Assembly: GCA_963666415.2 (NCBI GenBank)
Contig: CAXXPD010000003.1
Location: 806,001-870,000 of the forward strand
Reading direction: 5' to 3'
Source of the DNA: Bin87 sp963666415
Lineage (GTDB): Bacteria > Chloroflexota > Dehalococcoidia > Lucifugimonadales > UBA3495
DNA: 64,000 nucleotides
In this document: piece after piece, positions 53,615 through 63,956 of the stretch
Layout of the letters: each line of letters begins with the position of its first letter
How positions within the stretch are numbered: the stretch's first letter is position 1
Position numbers and translations under genes: made by a program
The notes under the pieces: generated by a model
Told to the model about the DNA's origin: nothing
Database searches by the model: none
What the model saw: only the letters and a program-made list of their open reading frames with translations

Positions 53615-54568
53615 TCATGCTCCCGCGAAGAAGCGCCGGGCGTTGCCCACGGTAATCTGCTGGATGTCAGCATCCGATGCGCCCAGGGCTTTCAGGCGGG
53701 GCAACACATACCTGGGGATGAAGTTGTAACGGTCGGGATTCGCGCGCCGCCGCTGTTCCTGAACCTCGGCGCCGTAACGGGCCTTGGGAACCGAGTAGTC
53801 GTGGGACAGGAAAATCCGGTTGGTAAACCCGGCGTCCATCAGTTTCCGGGCGACCTCGGTGCGCTGTTCCCAGTCCGGAGTGCCTGGAGTCAGGCCGCCC
53901 GGATACCGGTCCAATCCCAGCCACACGCCCTTGTTGAGCAGGCCCAGCAGGTATTCCATATCGGTGTCATCGTTGCTGTGCCCAATGTAGACCTTGTCCA
54001 GGTCGACGCCTTCTTCTTCCAGAATCCGAACCTGCTGTTCACCTACGCGGTCGGGCGACCAGGTGTGGGTTGAAATTGGCACGCCGGTAGATTTCTGGGC
54101 TCGGGCCGCCGCCCGGAGAACTACCTCCTGTGGTGGAGTGATCCCGCCCCGGTCGCTGGCAACCTTGATGATGCCGGCCTTGATGCCGGTGCCTTCAATG
54201 CCTTCTTCAATTTCCCTGACGTACAACTCAGCGATGGCTTCGGGAGGCACGTCGCCGAACGGACGGGGCACCGCGACGTGGTTGCCGGTCGCCGCGATGA
54301 TTTGCATCCCGCTGCCTTCGGACACTTCCCGAATCAGATTCACGTCGCGCCCCAGGTCAAAGGTGCTTACATCAACAATCGTCCTCACCCCGTCGGCGTG
54401 CACAGCAGACATGGCGGCGATAGACTGCTCACGGATGCCATCGCGGTCGATGAATTCCGGATAGGTGTGGCGAAGACCGGCGGCGTTCGTGCCCACGTGT
54501 TCATGGCTCAGGACGAACCCGAGATCGTCCGTATCCACTGGGCCCAGGACTGTATTCACCGTTGGCAT
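53615..54568 (-). CDS. Phosphotriesterase-family hydrolase (lactonase-like)
   Basis: The 317-residue protein is a two-metal barrel enzyme. Ligands are His-x-His in FVLSHEHVGTN (about 22-24), Lys in AGIIKVASDRG (about 145, carbamylated), His in PISTHTWSPD (about 178), His in VYIGHSNDDTD (about 206) and Asp in IFLSHDYSVPK (about 265). This is the full set of the phosphotriesterase/PLL lactonase family. It starts ATGCCAACGGTGAATACAGT after GGAGACAAGGCC and is the first gene of a pair with the DHA2 exporter. Confidence 0.92.
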   Translation of the reverse strand: MPTVNTVLGPVDTDDLGFVLSHEHVGTNAAGLRHTYPEFIDRDGIREQSIAAMSAVHADGVRTIVDVSTFDLGRDVNLIREVSEGSGMQIIAATGNHVAVPRPFGDVPPEAIAELYVREIEEGIEGTGIKAGIIKVASDRGGITPPQEVVLRAAARAQKSTGVPISTHTWSPDRVGEQQVRILEEEGVDLDKVYIGHSNDDTDMEYLLGLLNKGVWLGLDRYPGGLTPGTPDWEQRTEVARKLMDAGFTNRIFLSHDYSVPKARYGAEVQEQRRRANPDRYNFIPRYVLPRLKALGASDADIQQITVGNARRFFAGA

Positions 54569-54841
54569 GGCCTTGTCTCCTCGACGATCATCGTGATGAT
54601 TGTTTCAACGTCAGATATTCTATTATGGATTGTGCCAGATTGATACCGGGCGGTTGCCGACTAGCTGCTGGTCCGCGCGCATGCCGGCGATGCTTGTCAC
54701 AGTGGGACGGGGCGGATATGATGCCGGCAATTCGGGTTCGGCACCAGAGTTTTGCAATAGCTTCGGTGCCCTCTGAACCCGTTAGGCCGCGCAGCCGGCC
54801 ACCAAAACTCAACCAGTAACCCAATTCTTGGGAGGTAAATC

Positions 54842-55396
54842 ATGGTTCGAACACCAACAGTTACACGAGACCAGGTTCCGACGGCTCTGCAAAGCGCCTT
54901 CGATGCGGAAACGGCCGGCTCCGGTGGCGTGGTGACCAGCGGCCCCGGTTCAGTAATGATAAACAGCCCCGAAATGCGCCGCCGCGCCAATTCATTGGTC
55001 AACTACCTGCGGGATGATTCCTCTTTGTCCAAGAAGATTCAGGAGCTAGCCATGATATTGACCGCCCGCAACATGGATTGCCAGTACATTTGGCACGCTC
55101 ATTCCGCACGGGCTCGGCAGCAAGGCATCAGCGATGAGTTTGTGGACAACTTGCGGGACGGCAAGCAATTGCCGCAGCTGCCGGCGGACGAGCAAACGGT
55201 AGTGAACTACGCCACTGAGGTATTCCAAAATCACCGGGTCAGCGAAGCTACCTTCCAGGCGACGTTGGACCAGTTCGGAGCCCTGGGGCTGACCGAACTG
55301 ACCACCCTGCTGGGCTACTACTCATTGCTCGCTTTCAACGCCAATGCTTTCGAGATCGATGTGCCCGACGGCGACGAACCCAAGTTGCCCATCTAG
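54842..55396 (+). CDS. Carboxymuconolactone-decarboxylase/AhpD-fold protein
   Basis: The 184-residue helical protein has the CMD core KIQELAMILTARNMDCQYIW followed by HAHSARARQQGISDEFVDNL (about 62-100) and a second unit LGLTELTTLLGYYSLLAFNA. It has one Cys in the core rather than the Cys-x-x-Cys of AhpD, so a redox role is less likely than a decarboxylase-like one. GGGAGGT before the ATG is a good ribosome site. It points away from the phosphotriesterase gene and stands alone. Confidence 0.87.
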   Translation: MVRTPTVTRDQVPTALQSAFDAETAGSGGVVTSGPGSVMINSPEMRRRANSLVNYLRDDSSLSKKIQELAMILTARNMDCQYIWHAHSARARQQGISDEFVDNLRDGKQLPQLPADEQTVVNYATEVFQNHRVSEATFQATLDQFGALGLTELTTLLGYYSLLAFNANAFEIDVPDGDEPKLPI

Positions 55397-55478
55397 CATC
55401 TGTTGAAATCCTGCCAGCGGTTGCGGGCGCCGGTCGCTGACCAACGCTGCGCCGCTGGCCCAATAATGTTTGGTATTC

Positions 55479-57326
55479 CTACCGGCGCACCGTAGTGGTT
55501 ACCAACCCCGGATAGGGGGGTACGCTAACGCCGCTTGGCACGGTTACGTCAAACACCACCGGGAAGCTGATGATGCCACGTTCGGTGCGAGCGTCGTCGC
55601 TGATGTCGGTTACCCTGGAATTGAACTCGACACCCGCTAGAGATGACATTGTTACCGTGGCCGGCTTCCCCAGTTCGATGCTATCGATGAAATTGGACTC
55701 TACCAGTCCCAACACACTCACGTCCTGAGGGTCGACCACCTGGATAACTCGGGCGTCCACGGTAACCGCGTCGCCGGGAGCAATCGTAACCAGGCGAACC
55801 ACGCCATCGAAGGGGGCATTGAGGATGGCAGCGTCCAGGTCGCCCAGCACGCGTTCGTAGGTTGCGGCGGCGGCGTCAATGTTGGCTTGCGCCAAGGCAA
55901 CTTCGGAGGGATCGGAGCCGGCCACCAGTTCGCCGCGTGCCTCCTGAGCGGTTGCCACTTCTTTGGTCAGGGATTCCAGCGTGGCTTGATCCAGTCCTTT
56001 CTCCAATCTGGCCAACTGGGTTACAGCCGAATCCAATGAGAAGCGCGCGCTGTCGGCAGAGGCTTGCAACCTGGCCAGTTCGAGTTGGTCGACTCCCTGT
56101 TCCGCTTCTGCCAAATCGCGGTCGGCCCGACTGAGTCGAGACCTGGCGATTTGTACCGTGGCTTCCAACCTGCGCGATTCATCGCTGTCAGGGCCGGCCA
56201 GGGAATCGTTGAGTTCCCGGTTCAGACGAACCAGAGTGCCTTCCAGCTCGCCGACGCGACTGATGGCTGCCAAACGGTCAACCTCTTTCGGCCCATCAAT
56301 CAGGCTGTTGACTTCAGATTCCCACGAGTTGACCGCCTGTTGAGCGATCGTTATCGCACCTTGCAATGCGTTGAATTGCACCACGTCGAAGTTCTCGCCA
56401 TCACCGAGTCCCCTGAACCCGTCGCCAAAGATGGTGGACTGGAAATCGTTGAATCGGTCTTCGGCGGCTTCCAGCCTGATTTCGGCGTTGGCAAGTTGCT
56501 GCCGCGCCGCCGCCAGTCGGTTGGCGTGATTGGCGTCGAAATCGCGCACGGCATCCCTGGCGGTGTCCAGAGCGTCTTCCATTTGGGATATTCGTGAACT
56601 GAGTTGCCCGATTGATTCGTCGTGCCTGGGGAGGAAATCATTTACGGAGTCTTCGGCGGAGTCGAGGGCCGCCTTGGCCTGGGAACGCACGGCAAGGGCT
56701 TGGGCGAATTGCTCGCTGTAACCATCCGCGAAATCGGAAACCTGCTCTTCAGCCCGGTCAACGTTGGCTTTGGCGTCTGCGACAGCCTGGCGGGCGGCGC
56801 CCAACTGTACGTTGTGGGTCAGTTGGTAATCGTCGAGCTTATCCTGAGCGCGTTCCAGTGCGATTTCTGCGTTTGCCAGTGCGCTTTCGGCGCGGGCCCT
56901 AACCAGAGAGTCGTCGGACTGCAGGCCCATTACCTGATCGAGTCCGTCCTGGGCCTTTTCGAGATCGACTTTGGCCTGCGCCGCAGCCCGCTCGACAGCA
57001 GTCAAGGATTCGGCGTCCAGCGTCGCCAGTACGTCGTCCTCAGAAACCAGGTCCCCCACCGCGACGTTGACCGCGCCGACTTCCCCGCGGACTTTGAACG
57101 CCAAGTTGGCTCGAGTCTTGAAAACCAGCTCGCCACGCACCTGAAACTCGTTAGTAATCGCGCGACTGCCCCGGGGCCCGCCTCCGGATGTTTCGGGCGT
57201 CGCCGCCACGTCGGATTGATCGCCGCAGGCAACGGCGGCGAGCAGTAAGCCACCGCAGGCCGCTAAAACTGTGACTTTGCCAGACCTGAACGGGCGGGAA
57301 GGAACGATAAAACGTAGAAGTTTCAA
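55479..57326 (-). CDS. Lipoprotein membrane-fusion protein (HlyD/RND adaptor) with long coiled coil
   Basis: The 615-residue protein has a signal peptide and lipobox LLAAVACGD (Cys34). A first lipoyl-like half (FKTRANLAFKVRGEVGAVNV, LVSEDDVLATLD, about 70-115) leads into about 370 residues of Ala/Glu/Arg-rich coiled coil. The second lipoyl half (LDAAILNAPFDGVVRLVTIA, about 495-515) and beta-barrel (LGLVESNFIDSIELGKPATV) follow. The hairpin is much longer than in AcrA-type adaptors (usually about 60-100 residues). It ends YPGLVTTTVRR. It is the last gene of an operon with two RND pumps. Confidence 0.9.
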   Translation of the reverse strand: MKLLRFIVPSRPFRSGKVTVLAACGGLLLAAVACGDQSDVAATPETSGGGPRGSRAITNEFQVRGELVFKTRANLAFKVRGEVGAVNVAVGDLVSEDDVLATLDAESLTAVERAAAQAKVDLEKAQDGLDQVMGLQSDDSLVRARAESALANAEIALERAQDKLDDYQLTHNVQLGAARQAVADAKANVDRAEEQVSDFADGYSEQFAQALAVRSQAKAALDSAEDSVNDFLPRHDESIGQLSSRISQMEDALDTARDAVRDFDANHANRLAAARQQLANAEIRLEAAEDRFNDFQSTIFGDGFRGLGDGENFDVVQFNALQGAITIAQQAVNSWESEVNSLIDGPKEVDRLAAISRVGELEGTLVRLNRELNDSLAGPDSDESRRLEATVQIARSRLSRADRDLAEAEQGVDQLELARLQASADSARFSLDSAVTQLARLEKGLDQATLESLTKEVATAQEARGELVAGSDPSEVALAQANIDAAAATYERVLGDLDAAILNAPFDGVVRLVTIAPGDAVTVDARVIQVVDPQDVSVLGLVESNFIDSIELGKPATVTMSSLAGVEFNSRVTDISDDARTERGIISFPVVFDVTVPSGVSVPPYPGLVTTTVRR

Positions 57327-57368
57327 ATCAATTGCCTCTGGTTGTGGAATAGTTTTCGCGCTGGAAGC

Positions 57369-60300
57369 TCAGTCGTCAATGCTGGTTTGTTGCGGTTCAG
57401 CGACACCTCCCAACTGTGCCTGCCGATGGGAGACCATTGCAACGGTGCGGCGATACAGATTGGGGATGGATTCTTCAAACATCATGTAGATGACCGGCAC
57501 CGCCACGAGGGTCAGGAAAGTTGAACTCACCAACCCGCCGATTACCACGGTAGCGAGTTCCGCGCCCACCAAACCGCTAGATTCGCTGAACGCCAGCGGA
57601 ATCAGAGCCAGGATGGTGGTGAACGCGGTCATCAGGATGGGGCGCAGGCGGGTGCGACCGGCCTCCATCACCGCATCCAACGGGCTGCGGCCGGCGTTGC
57701 GCAATTGACCGACAAAGGTGAGCAGCACGATCGCGTTGGTAACTACGATACCGATGAGGAACAGAAAACCCATCAATGCCGGGAGGCTGAGGGAACGGTC
57801 GGTTGCTACGAGCGCAATCAGCGCGCCGACCACGGCCAGGGGCATACTCAAAACCACGATGAATGGAACCTTCAACGAACCCAGGGTTGCCGCCATGACC
57901 AGATATACCAGCGAGACGCCGATAACCATTGCCACGTAGACGTTGTTGAATTCCTCGCGGATGTCGCTGAACACTCCGCCAGAGCGAACCCGCACACCGG
58001 GTGGGAGTTCGGTGTCGGCGACGATTGCGTCGATGCGTTCCCCGATAGCGCCGGCGTCGCGACCGACGAGACCGCCGGAGATGGTGGCCGACCGATTGCC
58101 GTCGTAGTGGGTTACCACGTTGGGGCCGACGGTGAATTTGGTTTCGGAGATGCTGCCCAACGGCACTGCGCCCCCATTCCCGGCGATCGGAAGTTGCTGT
58201 AGGTCAAGGGGTTCATCGATGGCTGACTTGGCTCCCCGCACAACCAAATCCAGTTTCTCGCCGGTCAGATTGACCTCAGCAACGTCGGTTCCATACACCC
58301 ACATGCGGATTTGGTTGGCCACGTTTTGCGTCGAGAGCCCATGACGCCCGGCGTCGTCCGGATTGATGGTGATGGTCAGTTCTTCACTGCCATCGACTAT
58401 GTTCGTTCGCACGTTCTGTACGCCGGGATCTCGCTCGATCGCAGTCTGCAACGTGTCGGTAGCCGAACGGACGTCGGCGTAATTGGGGCCGGTCAGGGTC
58501 AACCTTAGACCTCCGCGCTGTGGCCCGCCGGAGTCTGCGAACACTCGGATGGTCACGTTTTCGCCGCCTGGGAGTGCGGTGCGGAGTTGTTCGTCCAAAT
58601 CGGCGGGTGCGTCATCCGCCAGAATCACGGTGAACCCGGCGCGGTCGTACGACGAATCGGAAGCGCCGGGTCCGAAATTCCTGCTGCTCGACCCGAGGGT
58701 GGATTGATAACTGTCCACGTGCCCGCTGGAAACATGGCCGTCAAGCACCTGCTCAATTGCCCGGGCTTCCCGGAACAGGATGCCAGTGGATGGGCTTTGG
58801 TTTAGCGTGAGGTCGATGCGCAGGCCCTCGGTTCGGCCGGAAGAAAATAGTTCGATGGGCAGCACCAGTACCAAAAGGAGGCTGGACAGAACGGCAACGA
58901 TGCAGCCAAGAACCGTGGCCGTCCGGAACCGCAACGCCAACCTGAGCGCCGGCGTGTAGGCGCGTTGCATCCAGGTATCGCTGGATTGGGCGGATGGTTC
59001 GTTGGCCATGTCGCCCTGGCGCAGGAACAGCGACGCGAGCACGGGTACGACAGTCAAGGCGACCAGTGTTGAAGCCAACAGCGATACGCAGACCGTCTGC
59101 GCGAAGGGCAGGAAGAATTGTCCCACCACCCCCGGCAAGAATCCCAGCGGTATGAAAACTGCCACGGTGGTAAGCGTTGAGGCCACAATCGCCGGGCTGA
59201 CCTCCTGGGTCGCTGCGATCACCGCCGTCGCGCGCGAACTTCCCTCCTGGATGTGTCGGTAGATGTTCTCCAGCACGACGATGCTGTCGTCCACGATGCG
59301 GCCAACGGCAATAGCCAGACCGGCCAGACTCATAAAGTTCAGGTTCCAGTCAAAGGCCGCCATCACCAGCATGGTGAGCATCACACTCAAAGGGATCGAT
59401 GCTCCGATGATGATCGTAGGCCGCAAACTGTTCACGATGCCAGCCACGACGCGAGGCCGGACCTGCAGGAGGAATAGAAACACCGCCAGAACCGCGAAAC
59501 CGAATCCCTGCAACCCCTGGGCAACGACTTTGTTCAGTTCTGCTTCCAGCCTCGGGGCCTGGCTTTCCAGGACTTCTATGTCGACGTCGGGTGGAAGCTC
59601 GCGGGACAGTTCCAGTAGAACGACGTCGATGTCCCGTGTAACGTCAATCGTGTTGCCTTCTGGGGTTTTCAACACGTTCAGGCTGACGCTGGGTTGTCCA
59701 TTGGTGCGCGAAACCGTACTGGCCTCTGGTGTGTTGACTTCCACAACGGCGACATCAGAGATGCGGATCGGCGTCGCGTTGGCACCGGAACTCCGATTAC
59801 CCGTGGAACCGTCAGATCCGACGAAGCCCACCGGCAGATTGTTGATGGCGTCCAGGTTGGCGTAACCGTGGAACGCGCGCAGCGTTACCGAGCGTCCTTC
59901 GGTTACCAGGCTGCCAGCGGTGACATCGACTTCATGACCCTGGATGGCGCCAATGACGTTCTGGAGGGTGAGACCATAGGTGTACAGCAGGTCGGGGTCG
60001 ACAGTTACGAATACCTGCTCGCTGACCCCTCCTTCGATTTCCACGGAGAATACGCCGGTCACGGCTTCCAGGCGAGGCACAATCTGGGACTCGATAACCT
60101 TTTGCAGGGACGGGATATCCCTTTGACCCGACACGCTCAATTCCATCACGGGCCGCTGGTTTGGGGTCAGTTCATAAACCTGCGGATCGCCAGCCGCGTC
60201 GGGCAACCTGACGCCGGCCACCCGGCTGACGATTTCCGCTTCGGCTCCCTCGATGTCCGCGTTGGTCTCGAAGCTGGCCCGAACCAATGAACGGCTACCC

Positions 60301-60557
60301 CGCGATGTCGAAGTTACTTCTTTCAGTCCTTCCATGCCGATGACGACATCTTCGATTGGCCTGGTGACCTCTTCCGCGACTTCGACGGGGGTTCCCTGCT
60401 GGTACGGTGTAACGATGTTTACGACCCTAAGGCTAATTTCTGGGAACAGCTCCTGCTGCAGTTGCTGGTACGAATAGACTCCTCCGACCAGCACCAGGAT
60501 GAGGGCCATAATCGTTACCGAACGACGTTGCAGGGCCAGCTTGGCCAGAATGATCAT
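57369..60557 (-). CDS. RND-family efflux pump (AcrB/HAE type)
   Basis: The protein of about 1062 residues has the RND plan: one helix, a large extracytoplasmic loop, helices 2-6, and the same again. The Asp-Asp proton relay is in GRIVDDSIVVLENIYRH (helix 4, about 420), and the start of loop 1 reads VTPYQQGTPVEVAEEVTRPI. At the site of AcrB Lys940 it has GIVVTNAIVLLTFVG, with Thr in place of Lys, as in the sister pump. ATG 60557 follows AGGTGG; GTG 60566 is the alternative. It lies between the second pump and the membrane-fusion gene, 42 bases from the latter. Confidence 0.92.
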   Translation of the reverse strand: MIILAKLALQRRSVTIMALILVLVGGVYSYQQLQQELFPEISLRVVNIVTPYQQGTPVEVAEEVTRPIEDVVIGMEGLKEVTSTSRGSRSLVRASFETNADIEGAEAEIVSRVAGVRLPDAAGDPQVYELTPNQRPVMELSVSGQRDIPSLQKVIESQIVPRLEAVTGVFSVEIEGGVSEQVFVTVDPDLLYTYGLTLQNVIGAIQGHEVDVTAGSLVTEGRSVTLRAFHGYANLDAINNLPVGFVGSDGSTGNRSSGANATPIRISDVAVVEVNTPEASTVSRTNGQPSVSLNVLKTPEGNTIDVTRDIDVVLLELSRELPPDVDIEVLESQAPRLEAELNKVVAQGLQGFGFAVLAVFLFLLQVRPRVVAGIVNSLRPTIIIGASIPLSVMLTMLVMAAFDWNLNFMSLAGLAIAVGRIVDDSIVVLENIYRHIQEGSSRATAVIAATQEVSPAIVASTLTTVAVFIPLGFLPGVVGQFFLPFAQTVCVSLLASTLVALTVVPVLASLFLRQGDMANEPSAQSSDTWMQRAYTPALRLALRFRTATVLGCIVAVLSSLLLVLVLPIELFSSGRTEGLRIDLTLNQSPSTGILFREARAIEQVLDGHVSSGHVDSYQSTLGSSSRNFGPGASDSSYDRAGFTVILADDAPADLDEQLRTALPGGENVTIRVFADSGGPQRGGLRLTLTGPNYADVRSATDTLQTAIERDPGVQNVRTNIVDGSEELTITINPDDAGRHGLSTQNVANQIRMWVYGTDVAEVNLTGEKLDLVVRGAKSAIDEPLDLQQLPIAGNGGAVPLGSISETKFTVGPNVVTHYDGNRSATISGGLVGRDAGAIGERIDAIVADTELPPGVRVRSGGVFSDIREEFNNVYVAMVIGVSLVYLVMAATLGSLKVPFIVVLSMPLAVVGALIALVATDRSLSLPALMGFLFLIGIVVTNAIVLLTFVGQLRNAGRSPLDAVMEAGRTRLRPILMTAFTTILALIPLAFSESSGLVGAELATVVIGGLVSSTFLTLVAVPVIYMMFEESIPNLYRRTVAMVSHRQAQLGGVAEPQQTSIDD

Positions 60558-60726
60558 GTCACCCACCTAATACCCGTATGGTTACGACTGTATGAGTCAT
60601 GGTGAGGATACGGCCACGAGTTACATAACGAACCCAGATTGAGACACATTCCGCGAAAACCATTCTGTTCGATTCAGTGTGATGTCCGTTGGATAGGGAT
60701 TTTTGATGGGGGTTAAAGAAGGTTCG

Positions 60727-63700
60727 CTAGGCCGGCGAACTATCCAAGGTGTCCCGGGGTTCCGTAGCAGGATTGGGGCGCCGGCCAACCGTTCGGCTGA
60801 TCCGGCTCACCAGGTTGGGTATGGAATCGTGCATCAACATGTAGGTTACTGGCACGGCCACCAGTGTCAGGAAGGTTGAGCTGATGAGACCGCCGATTAC
60901 TACAGTCGCCAATTCGGCGCCCACGAAACCGCTGGTGTCGCTGAACGCCAGTGGGAATAGCGCGAAGATAGTGGTAAAGGCAGTCATCAGGATAGGTCGC
61001 AGGCGCGTGCGTCCGGCGAGGATGATCGCTTCAAGCGTTTCGCGGCCTTCATCCCGCAGCTGGTTAACGAAGGTTATCAGGACGATGGCGTTGGTAACTA
61101 CGATTCCAATCAGGAAGAGGAATCCCATCAACGACGGCAGGCTCAACGCCCGCCCGGTAACCGTCAGCGCCACCAACGCTCCGACCACCGCCAGCGGCAT
61201 GCTCAGCACCACGATGAATGGGTCGCGCAGGGAACCCAGGGTGGCGACCATCACAAGGTAAACCAGTGCAACGCCAATCAGCATCGCCAGGTACACGTTG
61301 GCGAATTGATCCGCAATGTCGCTGGCGAATCCACCCTGCTCAACTTTGACTCCCGGCGGTAAATCCATTTCCGCAATGATCCGGTCGACGTTTGAACTGA
61401 TCGCCTGCGTGTCTCGACCTTCAAAGTCCCCGGTGATGGTAACCGAACGGTCGCCGTCGTAGTGGGTTACCAGGGAAGGACCGACTGTCGTCTTGACGTC
61501 GCTGATAGCCCCCAGCGGGACGGTGCCCAACGGCCCGGCGATGGGAAGGTTCTGCAACTTGTCCACCTCGTTGAGGCTGTCATCGCGGCCGCGAATGACC
61601 AAGTCATAATTTTCTCCCATCAGGTTCACTTCATCCACTTCGGTTCCGTAGGTCCAGGTTCGTACCTGGAAGGCTACAGACTGGGAGTTGAGCCCGTACC
61701 GGCCGGCTTCCGACATGTCAACCTCGAAGGTCAACTCTTCCTTGGCATCGCTGATATTGGTTTTCAGGTTAACGATGCCGTCCAACGGCTCCACCTGGTT
61801 CGTCAAGGCGTGCGCCGTGGATTGAACGTCGGCAAAGGTGGCGCCGCTTACCGCTATTTCCAGGCCAGCTTGAGGAGGGCCGGACTCGTCGATATACAGC
61901 TGGAACGTAACATCATCCTTCTGCGGCAAAGCGGCTCTCATTTCGTCGCCGAAATCGTCGGGTACCTGATCAGACAGGGCAATGAAGAAGCCGGCGACGT
62001 CAAATCCGGTTTCGCCCAGGCTGGGCCCGAAATCTTCGCTGGTTGCACCGAGGGTTACCTGATAAGCGGTGATGTACCCCTCGGCGGCATATCGTTCCAG
62101 TATGGATTCGACCTCGCGCACTTCCCGGAACATGGCCGCGGCGTCGGTGTTCTCCGGCATGGTGATGTCGATTCGCATCGATTCCGGCGCGCCGGTGGAG
62201 AATAACGTGATGGGAAGCACAATCAACAGCGGAATGCTGGCCGCCACGACGCCGACACAACCCAACACGGTGAGGATGCGATGCCGCAACGCCCAAGTGA
62301 GTATCGGAGTGTAGCCGCGTTGTAACCAGGTGTCGGCGGTTGCGGATTCGACTTCGCCGGCCATGTCGCCCTGGCGCAGCAACATCGAACCCAGAACAGG
62401 CACCGCGGTCAGTGCGATGAAAGTTGATGCCAACAGGGACGTACACACTGTTTGCGCGAAGGGCAGGAAGAACTCGCCGACGATGCCGGGAATAAACGCC
62501 AGGGGCAGGAACACCGCTACCGTGGTCAGTGTTGACGCTAAAATGGCGGCGCCGACCTCACGGGCGCCTCTGACCGCCGCGGTACTCCGTGGCTCGCCGG
62601 CCTGCACGTGCCGGTAAGTGTTTTCGAGCACAACGATGCTGTCGTCCACGATGCGGCCTACGGCAATGGCCAGCCCGGCGAGACTCATAAAATTCAGCGC
62701 CCAGTCGAAAATCGCCATCACCAGCACGGTCATCAAGATGCTGAGCGGTATGGAGATGGCGATGATCAGGGTTGGCCGCAGCGTGTTCAGCGCTCCACGC
62801 AGCGCGGTGGGTCGGAGTTGGAGCAGAAACAGGAAGATGGCGACGACGGCAATCACGAAGCCCTGACCGCCCTGCTGGACTACGTTGGTCAACTGCTCCT
62901 GCAACTCGGGACCAGAGTTGTACAGTAATTCCACCCGCACGTCTTCGGGAAGCGCCAGCCCGTCGACGACTTCAAGCAATTGTTGGGTCAGCTCGATGGT
63001 GTTGCCTTCCGGTTCTCGCAACACGGCCAACGACACGCTGGGTTGCCCGTTGGTGCGAGAGATGGTTTCGGCGGCCGGCGTATCAATAACGACTTCGGCC
63101 ACGTGTGAAAGCAGGATGGGCGTTGCATCGCCGGGTTCGCCGGGTTGCTGGGCCGCGGATGGAGCGACGCTGTAACCCACCGGCACGTTGCCAATGGACT
63201 GTAGATCGCCATAACCGTGGAAGGTGCGTATGACGGTCGAATTGCCGTCGCGATTCAGTTCGCCACCGCTGATGTCAATGGCGTTGGCGCGAACTGAATT
63301 GATCACGTCGTCGATATTGAGACCATACTCTTCGAGCAGGTCGGGATCGACGACCACGGAAACCCTTTCTGAAATGCCGCCCTGAACATCAATCTGGTAG
63401 ACGCCATCCACCGCTTCCAGTTGGGGCAGTATCTGGTTGTCGATGACCCGTTGCAGGGATGGGATATCGCGTTCCCCGCTAACGCTCAACCACATTACGG
63501 GGAATATGTCAGAGGTCAGGCGGACGACGATTGGATCCAGCGCGTCCTCTGGCAAATTCAGCGCGCCAACGTTGGTCCTGATGTTGTCTTCAGCGGCCTC
63601 AACGTCGGCTCCGGCGGAAAAGTTGGCCGTAACCGCCGAAACGCTGGATGTGGATATCGAGGTGATATTCTCCAGGTCGGCCATGCCGGCAATGGAGTCT

Positions 63701-63906
63701 TCGATTTTGCTGGTAACTTCCGTGGCGACCGTGGTTGGGTCTCCCTGCTGGTAGGGAGTAACCACGTAAACGATCGCGAAACTGATTTCGGGGAATAGTT
63801 CCTGATGCAAGCTGTCGTAGGAATACAACCCCATGCCGACCAGCAACATCATTACCATCACGGTGACCGGCTTACGGCGCAGCGCGAGCGTAGTCAGAAA
63901 CGTCAA
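60727..63906 (-). CDS. RND-family efflux pump (AcrB/HAE type), paralogue
   Basis: The 1059-residue protein matches its neighbour throughout, with VTPYQQGDPTTVATEVTSKI in loop 1, GRIVDDSIVVLENTYRHVQA in helix 4 and GIVVTNAIVLITFVN in helix 10. The start is TTG 63906 with AGGGGAGA just before it. Adjacent paralogous RND genes sharing one adaptor suggest a heteromeric pump of the MdtBC kind. The first gene of the operon; the third is the adaptor. Confidence 0.92.
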   Translation of the reverse strand: MTFLTTLALRRKPVTVMVMMLLVGMGLYSYDSLHQELFPEISFAIVYVVTPYQQGDPTTVATEVTSKIEDSIAGMADLENITSISTSSVSAVTANFSAGADVEAAEDNIRTNVGALNLPEDALDPIVVRLTSDIFPVMWLSVSGERDIPSLQRVIDNQILPQLEAVDGVYQIDVQGGISERVSVVVDPDLLEEYGLNIDDVINSVRANAIDISGGELNRDGNSTVIRTFHGYGDLQSIGNVPVGYSVAPSAAQQPGEPGDATPILLSHVAEVVIDTPAAETISRTNGQPSVSLAVLREPEGNTIELTQQLLEVVDGLALPEDVRVELLYNSGPELQEQLTNVVQQGGQGFVIAVVAIFLFLLQLRPTALRGALNTLRPTLIIAISIPLSILMTVLVMAIFDWALNFMSLAGLAIAVGRIVDDSIVVLENTYRHVQAGEPRSTAAVRGAREVGAAILASTLTTVAVFLPLAFIPGIVGEFFLPFAQTVCTSLLASTFIALTAVPVLGSMLLRQGDMAGEVESATADTWLQRGYTPILTWALRHRILTVLGCVGVVAASIPLLIVLPITLFSTGAPESMRIDITMPENTDAAAMFREVREVESILERYAAEGYITAYQVTLGATSEDFGPSLGETGFDVAGFFIALSDQVPDDFGDEMRAALPQKDDVTFQLYIDESGPPQAGLEIAVSGATFADVQSTAHALTNQVEPLDGIVNLKTNISDAKEELTFEVDMSEAGRYGLNSQSVAFQVRTWTYGTEVDEVNLMGENYDLVIRGRDDSLNEVDKLQNLPIAGPLGTVPLGAISDVKTTVGPSLVTHYDGDRSVTITGDFEGRDTQAISSNVDRIIAEMDLPPGVKVEQGGFASDIADQFANVYLAMLIGVALVYLVMVATLGSLRDPFIVVLSMPLAVVGALVALTVTGRALSLPSLMGFLFLIGIVVTNAIVLITFVNQLRDEGRETLEAIILAGRTRLRPILMTAFTTIFALFPLAFSDTSGFVGAELATVVIGGLISSTFLTLVAVPVTYMLMHDSIPNLVSRISRTVGRRPNPATEPRDTLDSSPA

Positions 63907-63929
63907 AATCTCCCCTGCCAGACTGATGC

Positions 63930-63956
63930 AAAAGCCGCTAACCGAATGCTAGCGGC
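63930..63956 (-). terminator. Possible intrinsic terminator before the RND operon
   Basis: On the minus strand GCCGCTA (63956-63950) pairs with TAGCGGC (63940-63934) across a nine-base loop and is followed by TTTT. It lies 24 bases upstream of the first RND start codon, so it either ends the preceding transcript or acts as an attenuator of the pump operon. Confidence 0.45.
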
